The position numbers were made by a program, and so were the translations under genes. Of a stretch of DNA of 64,000 nucleotides, positions 49,601 to 61,600 are shown piece by piece; position 1 is the stretch's first letter, and each line of letters begins with the position of its first letter. The notes below the pieces were generated by a model. That model searched no databases, was not told where the DNA came from, and was given only the letters and a program-made list of their open reading frames with translations. The stretch comes from Numida meleagris (Eukaryota > Chordata > Aves > Galliformes > Numididae). The stretch covers positions 7,605,586 to 7,669,585 of the forward strand of contig NC_034424.1 of the NCBI RefSeq assembly GCF_002078875.1, written 5' to 3'.

Positions 49601-52600
49601 CCATTGATTTCCCCTCCCGACTGTGCTGAATTTAGCCAGGAGGGCAAAGCAGGGTATGAACTCCCCAGAAGCAGGCCTGGCACATGTGTGTGCCCAGAGA
49701 TCTGAGCCTCTAACATCCGAAGGGGACTGCATATCCCGTGTCTCCAGGAGGCTCTGCACCCTCAGTGCTGTGTCCCTGCTAGGAGTGACACCTTGCTGCT
49801 CACCTCTTTCCCAGGACGCATGTGCAACATCAACATCGACGAGTGCGCCAGCAACCCGTGCCACAATGGGGGCACGTGCAAGGACGGCATCAACGGCTTC
49901 ACCTGCCTCTGCCCCGAGGGCTTCCACGACCCCAAGTGCCTGTCCGAAGTGAACGAGTGCAACAGCAACCCCTGCATCCACGGGAGGTGCCACGACGGGC
50001 TGAACGGGTAGGCTGGGGCACGGCGCTGCTTGCAGCAAAGCACGGTCGGGGGGCATCGAATCCTCTGCTTTACGCTCTTGTTTTTCCCCAAAGTTACCGC
50101 TGTGATTGCGACCCAGGCTGGAGCGGGACGAACTGCGACATCAACAATAACGAGTGTGAATCCAACCCCTGCATGAATGGTGGCACCTGCAAGGACATGA
50201 CCAGCGGTTACATCTGCACCTGCAGGGAGGGGTTCAGCGGTAAGGACGGGGCCAAGGACACTGCCCTGTGTCAGGGGCTGGGTGGGAGCTCCAGGCAGAT
50301 GTCCTCATGGACCAGAGGTGTCACTGGAGGCACGATGGAGAATCCTGCTCCAGGAGGGAGTTGGGGACCTTTGGCAGAGTCGGGTCCCGTGGCTTGAGCT
50401 GACAGCAGAAGGCTCTCCATGCCCCTGGCTCCATCCCACCCTGTTTTAAAGCTCTGTTTCTTTTTTTCTAACCAAGGACCCAACTGCCAGACCAATATCA
50501 ACGAATGTGCTTCTAACCCTTGCCTGAACCAAGGCACGTGCATCGACGATGTGGCCGGCTACACCTGCAACTGCCTCCTGCCCTACACAGGTGAGGGGGA
50601 AGGAGCCCCCCAGCTCTCCCATAGGGCTCAAAATGAGTCCCTCTGCTCCAGGTCTTCCCCTTTGCTCCATCTCCCTGTGCTGCAGCACAGCTGGAGGAAA
50701 CTCAGAGGAGCACTGAGGAGCAGCCAGGCGGAGCTTCCTTGTCTTCCTTCTCTGGAGAGGGCAGAAGCACTGGCAACTCACTGCGATGGGGGCCTTTTTG
50801 GTTCTCCCACCCTGGTGCCCAGGCCTGGAAAAAGCAGTCTGAGGCCACAGGGCCGGGCAATTCTGCTGAACTGATTCCTGTTTGCCGTCCTCTCGCTTCC
50901 GCTCGCACAGAGCAGCAGTCAGAGCACAATAGCAGGAAGCTGTGAGCTGTTTCCTGCCTTCAGCAGTGGCCATAGAAACCCCTTGGGGGGAGGGATGGGG
51001 ATAGGGCAGGAGGGGAGGGGAAGGCTCTGGAAAATAGCAAAGGGCAGTTCAGGAGATACTGGCTGACAGAGAAGATAAGGGTTCGGGGGGAACGTGTCCC
51101 TTGGCTGGATGTAAACAGGAAAAGCAACAGAGAAGGAGGGGGGGGGAAAGACACCCTGAGCAGCACTTCCCTTCCAGAGGAAGTGTGCGGCCCTTTAACA
51201 AGGCCCAGATTGCAGGGGTTTAAAGATTTGTGGGGGTCAGGGGTCATAGAGATGGAGGAGAGGGCCCTGAGTGGGCAGCCCAGGCCCTGCTGCAGGGCAG
51301 GGAGCAGGCCGATGGGTCACCGTTGTCCCTTGGGAAGTGGTCACCGGGCACCTGTCCCCGTGCAGGAGCCACCTGTGAGGACGTGCTGGCCCCCTGCGCC
51401 GGCGGCCCCTGCAAGAACGGCGGCGAGTGCCGGGAGTCGGAGGACTACAAGAGGTTCTCGTGCAGCTGCCCGCCCGGCTGGCAAGGTGGGCCTGCTCCGC
51501 GGGGTGGGCCTGCTGCAGGGCGCGGGGCACGGCAACCAGCCCCGGGGCTTCTACCAGTGCCCCCCAGCTCACGTGGCCCCCATCCCGCTGTTCTGCAGGC
51601 CAGACGTGCGAGATCGACATCAACGAGTGTGTGAAGAGCCCCTGCCGCAACGGGGCCACGTGCCAGAACACCAACGGGAGCTACCGCTGCCTGTGCCGGG
51701 CGGGCTTCGCAGGCCGCAACTGCGACACTGACATCGATGACTGCCAGCCCAGTAAGAGCCAGGGCCACCCGGCGCTGTGTGTGCCCCAGATCCCCAGGGC
51801 TGGGTCAGCCTCCCCGCACTCTGAGAGCTGTGTCTCTGTGTGGGTCCAGGCCTGTCATGCTTTGGGAATGTCTCAGCCCCATCCCCATGGGGCTGCGTCA
51901 ATCTGGGCCAGGTGGTGGCTGGCAGGAAGGAGGCTGGGGGGGACGGTGACGTGCAGGCAGTGAGCAAGTGTGTCCCATGTGCCTCGTGCCTTCCCAGCTG
52001 GGGCTAGGCTGGCCTCTGTCCCATCCCCCTGTGTATGGGGACAACACCAGGGCCAGACCCGTTGCACCTAATGCATGCGTGTCCCATTTCCAGATCCATG
52101 TCACAACGGCGGCTCCTGCTCGGATGGCGTTGGCACATTCTTCTGTGAGTGCCTGGCTGGCTTCCGCGGGCTCAAGTGCGAGGAGGACATCAACGAGTGC
52201 GCCAGCAACCCCTGCAAGAATGGGGCCAACTGCACCGACTGTGTCAACAGTTACACCTGCACCTGCCCCTCTGGCTTCAGTGGCATCCACTGTGAGAACA
52301 ACACACCTGATTGCACCGAGAGGTACTGCCACCACGGGGCTGGGGTCCTGGGTGGGTTTGGAAGGGTTTCGGGGCTGGCGTCCAGTACCAAGAGCATCAG
52401 CCGTGGGGGTGACTCACGAGGATGTGGCGTTTGTGCTCCCAGCTCCTGCTTCAACGGGGGGACCTGTGTGGATGGCATCAACACCTTCACCTGCCTCTGT
52501 CCATCCGGCTTCACGGGCAGCTACTGTGAGCACAACATCAACGAGTGTGACTCCAAGCCCTGCCTGAACGGGGGCACGTGTCAGGACAGCTATGGGACGT

Positions 52601-55600
52601 ACAAGTGCACCTGTCCCCAGGGATACACTGGGCTCAACTGCCAGGTAGGGAGAAGATTCCAGGGGTCCCTGTATGCAGGGTTGGGGCTGCATCCTACAGA
52701 AGCCTCTCTGGGTCCTGACCTCCTCCCTTGCTTTCTCTGCACAGAACTTGGTGCGCTGGTGTGACTCCTCACCCTGCAAAAATGGGGGCAAGTGCTGGCA
52801 GACCAACAACCTGTACCGCTGCGAGTGCAACAGCGGCTGGACAGGACTCTACTGTGATGTCCCCAGCGTCTCCTGCGAGGTGGCTGCAAAGCAGCAAGGT
52901 ACATCCCTGCCAGCATTCCCTGCAGCTGTGCACAGCCTGGGGTTCTCCGGGTTTCTCAAGGGTTGCCATCGTGGTGGGACACACCATTTCCCTGGGTGTC
53001 ACTGAGGTCCCCGCATCTCCCTGCTCTTCCTGGCAGGTATCGACGTCGCTCATCTCTGCAGGAACTCGGGGCTCTGTGTGGACAGTGGCAACACGCACTT
53101 CTGCCGCTGCCAGGCTGGCTACACCGGCAGCTACTGCGAGGAGCAGGTGGACGAGTGCTCCCCAAATCCCTGCCAGAACGGAGCCACCTGCACGGACTAC
53201 CTGGGGGGCTATTCCTGTGAGGTGGGAGCTGCTCTCTTGTGTTGGGCTCTTTCTGGGGGTTGTGGTAACTCAGGGGGATCGGGAATAGATTGGGTGTTTG
53301 TGTGTCCTGTGCACCGCGCAGCAACTGGGTGAAGGTCTCTGACAGCTCTCCTTTCCCCTCCTTGCAGTGCGTGGCTGGTTATCATGGAGTTAACTGCTCA
53401 GAGGAGATCAATGAGTGCTTGTCCCACCCATGCCAGAACGGAGGAACCTGCATCGATCTCATCAATACCTACAAATGCTCCTGCCCCAGAGGAACTCAAG
53501 GTAAATTAATTCCCCAGGCTGGGGCATTAGCGGGTGGAATGCAGATATCCTTGGTATCTGCTCATTAGCTGCTCGGGCTTGCAGAAGCAAATGCAGCGAT
53601 AGAGAATTGCATGTGCTGGCGGGCTCAGCCATCAAGGCCACGCGGCCTTGGGTACGAGCCGCATGGGCCGTGTGCTTCCCGCTGAGCGGTGGCTCAGACT
53701 GCCATTGAGTTGGTCAGGCTCAGCCCCTTCACAGGGAAGGTTGGCACGAGGGACCTCCAAGCCCCCCGATACTGTTTGATGAGCTGTGTGGGTTGTTCCC
53801 CCATTTCTCTAGGGGTGCACTGTGAGATCAATGTGGATGACTGCAGCCCTTTCTTTGATCCCGTCACCCTGGGGCCCAAGTGCTTTAACAATGGCAAGTG
53901 CACGGATCGGGTAGGTGGCTACAGCTGCATCTGCCCCCCTGGCTTTGTAGGGGAGCGCTGCGAGGGAGACGTCAACGAGTGCCTCTCCAACCCCTGCGAC
54001 GCGCGCGGCACCCAGAACTGCGTGCAGCGGGTCAATGACTACAAATGCGAGTGCCGGCCCGGCTACGCAGGTGAGCGCCGCGTGCCGCCCGCTGCCCGCG
54101 GCGCACCCCGAGCACCTCGCCTGCCCTGCCCCGCTCCTCACGCCCTCCTGTCCCTCCTCAGGGCGTCGCTGTGACACCGTGGTGGATGGCTGCAAGGGCA
54201 AACCCTGCAGGAACGGGGGAACGTGCGCTGTGGCCAGCAACACCGGCCGCGGCTTCATCTGCAAGTGCCCCCCGGTAGGTTCCTACCGCAGCCCCTAACA
54301 CTGGGAGGAAATCCATGCATCCAGGCCTTCCTCACCTGCTGGGTCAGGGAGGAGCTGGAGGGTCAGCGCAGCCGGTGTGACACCCGGCTCTGTGGGGCAC
54401 GCTCTTTTCCGCCTGGGGGATGATGGTTTGCTCCACGTAAAGGTGGGACAGGCAGAGATGGAGAAGAGCTCCCTTTGCTTTCAGGAGGAATGCTCTAAGG
54501 GGGTTCGCGCTGTAGGTGATTTTGCCCATCACGAGTTTCAGAGGCAGCAGCACAGCTGCACCCTTAGATCTGATTGCCCTCATTTGGGCTGAGTTTCCCA
54601 GCAGACACGCGTGTATCAGGACATAGGTCTCGGTGACTGACCCCTCCTCGCTGTCCCCTCCCCAGGGCTTTGTGGGTGCCACCTGCGAGAACGACTCCCA
54701 CACCTGCGGGACCCTGCACTGCCTGAACGGTGGCACCTGCATCTCCGTGCACAAGAGCTCCAAGTGCGTGTGTGCAGCGGCCTTCACGGGCCCCGAGTGC
54801 CAGTACCCGGCCAGCAGCCCCTGCATCTCCAACCCCTGCTACAACGGGGGCACCTGCGAGTTCCTCAGCGACGCCTCCCCTTACTACCACTGCAACTGCC
54901 CCGCCAACTTCAACGGCCTCAACTGCCACATCCTCGACTTTGATTTCCAAGGCGGCTTCGGGCAGGACATCATCCCACCCAAAATTGAGGAGAAGTGCGA
55001 GATCGCCGTCTGCGCGGGCTACGCCGGCAACAAGATCTGCGACGGGAAGTGCAACAACCACGCCTGCGGCTGGGACGGCGGCGACTGCTCGCTCAACTTC
55101 AACGACCCCTGGAAGAACTGCTCGCAGTCGCTGCAGTGCTGGAAGTACTTCAACGACGGCAAGTGCGACTCGCAGTGCAACAACGCGGGCTGCCTGTACG
55201 ATGGGTTTGACTGCCAGAAGTACGAGGGGCAGTGCAAGTAAGTGACTCGTTGGCCCTCTTGCTTTAAAGCCGTGAGCGCTGCAGTCTTCTGGCTGTATCT
55301 TCATTCTCTTCTCCTGCACGTAGGGCTGCAATTCAAGTCCCCATAGTTCCCCCTGGTCCTACAGAGTTCTGTGCACGCTTGGTAGCTCTCTCTATTTGGC
55401 TTTGCTGCCCTGACCTGTATCGTGCCACAGATGTGAATTTTGCGACCGGCAGTAGTGGCACAGTGAGGTTCAGAGTAGGGAAGACCAACCGGGAAGCATG
55501 ATGACGTGAGCATCCAGGCACTTAGCAAGCATTGTCTTTGCAAGCAGCAGGGGCTTACTCCCAGATTCCTGGACGAAGTCTGAGTAACTATTCTGTGTCC

Positions 55601-58600
55601 TCATGTCTTCTCTGAGTCGCAGCACTTTGTCCCTTGCATCTAAAATGTGACTTGTGATGTGACTCACAGCACTTTGTCCCTGTTCTCTGGCATCTAAACT
55701 GTGACTTATGACACAACAGCTGCTATCTTTCACCCCTCAGATGAGCACTTTGCAGTGCTGCATGGCGCAATTGCCTTCCATGTCAACTGGTCCCATATCC
55801 ATTAAGATAAATAATATTTACACAAAAGAGAGCTCTTTGGGAAGCACAAACTATTTTCTTAGCAATAATCATAGAATCATAAAATCATTAAGGCTTGACT
55901 ACTAAGATCATCTCATCCAACCGTTGACCCATAACAAGCGCAGTGCCTAACCTAACTCATTCCTCTGCCTTTCTTCCCCTCTGCCTAGCCCTCTGTACGA
56001 CCAGTACTGCAAAGACCACTTCTCAGATGGTCACTGCGACCAGGGCTGCAATAACTTTGAGTGCGAGTGGGACGGGCTGGACTGCGCGAACAACATGCCC
56101 GAGAAGCTGGCGGACGGGACGCTGGTGGTGGTGGTCCTCATCACCCCCGAGAACCTGAAGAACAACTCCTTCAACTTCCTGCGGGAGCTGAGCCGCGTGC
56201 TGCACACCAACGTCGTCTTCAAGAAGAACGCCAAGGGAGAGTACATGATCTTCCCGTACTATGGCAACGAGGAGGAGCTGAAAAAGCACTACATCAAGAG
56301 GTCAACGGAGGACTGGGCAGATATGTCCAGCGCTGTCATCAACAAAGTGAAGAGCAGCCTCTACTCGCGGGCTGGCCGGAGGCAGAAGAGAGAGCTGGAT
56401 CAGATGGACATCAGAGGGTAAGGGGACCAGTGGGCGCCTCTGTCACAGAGCAGGGTTGGTTTTGTGTGTTGATACTAATAACGTAGAATCACAGAACCAT
56501 TAAGATTGGGAAAGCCCTCTCAGATCTCCAACCGCAGCCCATCCCACCGTGCCCCCTCACCACATCCCTCAGTGCCGCATCTCCACGGTTCTGGAACACC
56601 TCCAGGGATGGTGACTGCCCCACTTTCCTGGGCAGCCTGTGCCAGTGCGTTACCATTCTTTTGGAGAATAAATTTTTCCTCATAACCAACCTGAACCTCT
56701 GCACAATGCTGCGGGGCTCCCACACTGGGCGTTGTTGGGTGGGGGGATTGGCCCAGCCGATGTCTGCTCAGAGGAAGGCACTGGGCTAAGCCTCAGGTTC
56801 TCCCTGGGAAATGCTTCCGAGAGCTTTGTTGTAAAACTCGATCTCTGCAGACTGTGTTTGGAGCTCTTTTGTATAAACATATAGATCTGACCTTCCCTCT
56901 CCGTGGACTCAATCAAAAGTCAACGAAACCAAAGGAGTTTGAGCAGTGAAACTGATGTGAAAGATCTGAAGGCTCCCAAACAGCATTATTTACAATACTG
57001 TAGCGTCTGGGTAATTTCAGAGCATGGTGCAGCAGGCTCCCTTGCATTCCTGTAGATAAGGAGCCAGGCTTTGCAGTGTTCATGGAGGCAGATCCAATAG
57101 ACCACCAGTGTGAGCCCGGGGCTGGGGCCGCAGAGAAGCGAGGAGATGGGCTCGCACCTCCTGCTGCCCACTGCCCTGCAGGGCCATGGTGGCCCCTTAT
57201 TTCCCATTGACTCTTCTCTCGCAGATCCATCGTCTACTTGGAAATCGACAACCGGCAGTGCATCCAGTCGTCCTCCCAGTGCTTCCAGAGCGCAACCGAC
57301 GTGGCGGCCTTCCTGGGGGCCTTGGCCTCCCTGGGCAACCTGAACATCCCCTACAAAATAGAGGCCGTCAAGAGTAAGTGCAGCTGATGAGAGCCTGGAA
57401 GTTCCCCACCTCATCCGTGCTCTGTTATCGCTCCGCTGGCTCAGGTGCCACAGTTGGGCAGGATCTGGTTTTAATAACCCCGCGTCTTTTTATTCCTTTT
57501 AGTCTGTTTTTAAAAACAGTACCAAAAGCGTTGATTATTTTTGCTTATTCCAGGTTTATTTCAAAATCATTATCACTATCAAAGTTAAAAAAAAAAAAAA
57601 AAAAAAAGCCCATACAGCCCAACCAGCTCCAATCAATCAGTGACATGCAAGGAGTTGAAGTTTGTATCTTGAAAATCCCCCCTAAATCCTTTTGTCTTAA
57701 CAGCTCAATGCAAGCGCAATGATTTGAAGTTTGCTAATCCTTTTCCTTAAAGGAGAAAAAAGTAAAGCTGTCTCCTGATGCAGGCTGGCTTGTGCAGCGG
57801 AGAATTTGCCGATAGTTTGCAATTCTGATTAATAGCGTATAAAATGACCTTATTTTGGGAGGGGGCTGATTTAGATCAGCCTTCGGTACCTTTATTAACT
57901 AATTTTGCTTCATTTCCACTCCGTCACTCGTTTGCTATGCAGCTTCATGTCTCAGCATCTCTCTGTGCCCCGTTGCTTTCCAGGTGAAACGGCGGAGCCC
58001 ACGAGGAACTCCCAGCTGTATCCTATGTACGTGGTGGTGGCCGCGCTGGTCTTGCTTGCTTTCATCGGAGTGGGAGTGCTGGTGTCCCGCAAGCGGCGCA
58101 GGGAGCATGGACAGCTCTGGTTCCCAGAGGGCTTCAAAGTGACGGAGTCGAGCAAGAAGAAGCGCCGAGAACCGCTGGGGGAAGATTCTGTTGGACTGAA
58201 GTGAGTTGTGGGTTTGTTGTCCGGTAGGCGCAGCAGAGTGGGGCTGCTCAGGGGCTCTTCTGAATGGTCCCATCAGTTTTGTTCTCTAGGGCATCATAGC
58301 GGGGTGGTGGGGAGGGGAAAAGTGGGGTTTTGTATTGTTCTGCGTTGGGAAAACCATACTTTAGTTTGGAGGAGGTTTTTTTAATGCTTCTTGGTCCATT
58401 GGCTCTTGGGAGGGTATGAAAGGCACCGTGAGGGGAAAGTCCTGAAAATGAGCCTTGTTCTGTGCATGCATAAAGCACAGCCCATCACGTGTCAGTCCCT
58501 GCAGAGGAACTAATCTTTGGCATGGTTTTATTTTCAAAGACCCCTCAAAAATGCTTCTGACGGCACGCTGATGGATGACAACCAGAATGAGTGGGGTGAC

Positions 58601-61600
58601 GAGGAGACCCTGGACACCAAGAAATTCAGGGTAAGCTGCTTACAGGGTTTCCGTTCTGTGCTGCAACAGCCATTCTCTGGGCTGTGGCATGGAAGGAACA
58701 TTGCTCCACGGAAAGCAGCACACAAGATGTCCCTTGGGGCTGCCCAAGCCTGCTTTCTAAACCTGCTTGCATTGCAAACGCACCTGTGCAGCTGGCAGAA
58801 CTTCCCACCTTGCAGCTCAGCTCCCCCATCCCACGCTCAGCCCTTGTTGTTGTCCCCCAGTTCGAGGAGCAAGCGATGCTGCCCGACACAGACGACCAGA
58901 CAGACCACAGGCAGTGGACTCAGCAGCACCTGGACGCTGCCGACCTCCGCATCTCCTCCATGGCCCCTACCCCACCGCAGGGCGAGATCGATGCAGACTG
59001 CATGGATGTCAACGTGCGAGGTCCCGGTAAGGCTCTTTGCCTTCTCTTTTTGGCTCATCTGAAATCCTCACTGCCCTCTCGTGTCAGCCAAATGTCACGG
59101 TCACCGCTCACCCCTCTGCACTGCACAGTTGCTGTTCTGCATGAGACACTCTGCCAAATTCTGCTTGCAGCAAGATCGCTTTATTTAATCAGGGAGAGGG
59201 AAATCAGAGGGTACAGAAGAACTATTAAATCATTCCGCTTCTCCCCTGCCACTCCAAGGTGAACAGAATCAGAGAACAGTTTGGGTTGGAAGGGGCCTTA
59301 CAGATCATCCACTTCCAAACTGCACATTTCCCGATCTTCTTCCCAAGCTTTTAGCTATATTCGTAGTTACTGGACTTCAAAATGATTTCAAACATTTGGC
59401 CTTCCCCACCTCTCTGACTCTGTCTTCTGAAATAATGAAAATAGCTAAGGCTGTGCTGTACTGCACTGAAGTCTGTGCTGAGCAGCCCTCTGTATTGATC
59501 GCATCCTGCATGTCAGTGTGCCAGCCAGGATATTCGTGTTTGATGTGCAGAAGCAGTCAGGAACTCAGTCTGTACGCACCCACGGGATTAAGCATCTATT
59601 GCAGACAGAGCATCTCGCTGAGCCGCCCTCATTACGGGAAGGTAGCAAGCCTTTTCTCACCGAGTTCCCCCCGTGCTTTTCAGATGGCTTCACGCCCCTC
59701 ATGATCGCCTCGTGCAGCGGAGGAGGGCTGGAGACTGGCAACAGCGAGGAGGAGGACGATGCTCCCGCAGTCATCTCAGATTTCATCTACCAAGGCGCCA
59801 GCTTGCACAACCAGACCGACCGCACCGGCGAGACCGCGCTGCACCTGGCCGCCCGCTACTCGCGCTCCGACGCTGCCAAGCGCCTGCTGGAAGCCAGTGC
59901 CGATGCGAACATTCAGGATAACATGGGCAGGACCCCGCTGCACGCCGCCGTCTCTGCCGATGCCCAAGGAGTCTTCCAGGTAATGGGTCCTTTCACCACC
60001 GCTTTTCTGCAGAAAGTGTTCGTGCTGCATGTTGGGTGAGCGGTGCGGGTTGGATGGGGACCTGGGCAGCCTCATCCAGTGGGTGACAACCAGCCCGCAG
60101 CAGGGCTTGGGACTGGATGGGCTTTGAGGTCTCTTCCAACCCAAGCATTCTATGGTTCTGTGACAGCCCCCAGGAGGAGCTCACAAGCTCTGGGTGTCTT
60201 GGGGGTCTGTCCCACCTAATGTCTGTGCTTCCTCTGGCTGGGGCAGATCCTGATAAGGAACAGGGCGACTGATCTCGATGCCCGAATGCACGACGGGACG
60301 ACCCCACTGATCCTGGCTGCTCGCTTGGCTGTGGAGGGGATGCTGGAAGACCTCATCAACTGCCACGCAGACGTCAACGCTGTGGATGATCTGGGTACAG
60401 TGGGCAGCTGAAGAAGAGGAGGGCTGCTTTACTAGTCCCCTTCCCACTCACTAATTCTTGCTGTGTTTCCTGGCCTTCCCTTGTAGGCAAGTCAGCACTG
60501 CACTGGGCAGCTGCTGTGAACAATGTCGAAGCCGCAGTCGTCCTCCTGAAGAATGGTGCCAATAAGGACATGCAGAACAATAAGGTAGGGTCTTCGGGGC
60601 TGACCAGTGGGCAGGGAAAGAAGTATTTGGGCGCTATGTTAAAGGGCAGTCTGAGCCCGTAATACAACCCTGTCTGGCACTGAGACTGTTGTTCTGCAGT
60701 GACTTCAGGTGTGGGATTTACCTTGAAGAAGCAGTGTAGGATTTGGTGTTAAGGGTTACGCCATATGCAGTGCATGGCAAGGGGTACAATGTGGTGTTAC
60801 CTGAAAGATGTGTGAGCATGGACCTAACTGCTGCTGGGTTTCTAGGAGGAGACCCCGCTGTTCCTCGCCGCCAGAGAAGGGAGCTACGAAACGGCCAAGG
60901 TCCTGCTGGACCACTTTGCGAACCGCGACATCACGGACCACATGGACCGGCTGCCACGGGACATCGCGCAGGAGCGCATGCACCACGACATCGTGCGGCT
61001 GCTGGATGAGTACAACCTGGTGCGGAGCCCTCCGCTGCACAGCGGCCCGCTCGGGGCCCCCACGCTGTCCCCCCCGCTCTGCTCCCCCAGCAGTTACATC
61101 GGCAACCTGAAGCCGGCCGTGCAGGGCAAGAAGGCCAGGAAGCCGAGCACCAAGGGCCTGAGCTGCAATGGCAAGGATTCCAAAGACCTGAAAGCCCGGA
61201 GGAAAAAATCACAAGATGGAAAAGGCTGTCTGCTCGACAACTCCAGCGTGCTGTCCCCGGTGGACTCCCTGGAGTCACCCCATGGGTACCTGTCCGACGT
61301 CGCCTCCCCTCCGCTGATGACTTCTCCGTTCCAGCAGTCACCTTCCATGCCTCTGAACCACCTTCCGGGCATGCCCGATGCCCACATGAGCATCAACCAC
61401 CTCAACATGGCGGGGAAGCAGGAGATGGCCCTGGGCGGCTCTGGCAGGATGGCCTTCGAGGCGGTGCCGCCGCGCCTCTCGCACCTCCCTGTCTCCAGCC
61501 CCAGCACGGCGATGAGCAACGCCCCGATGAATTTCTCCGTCGGCGGAGCCGCCGGCCTGAGCGGGCAGTGCGACTGGCTGAGCCGGCTGCAGAGCGGCAT

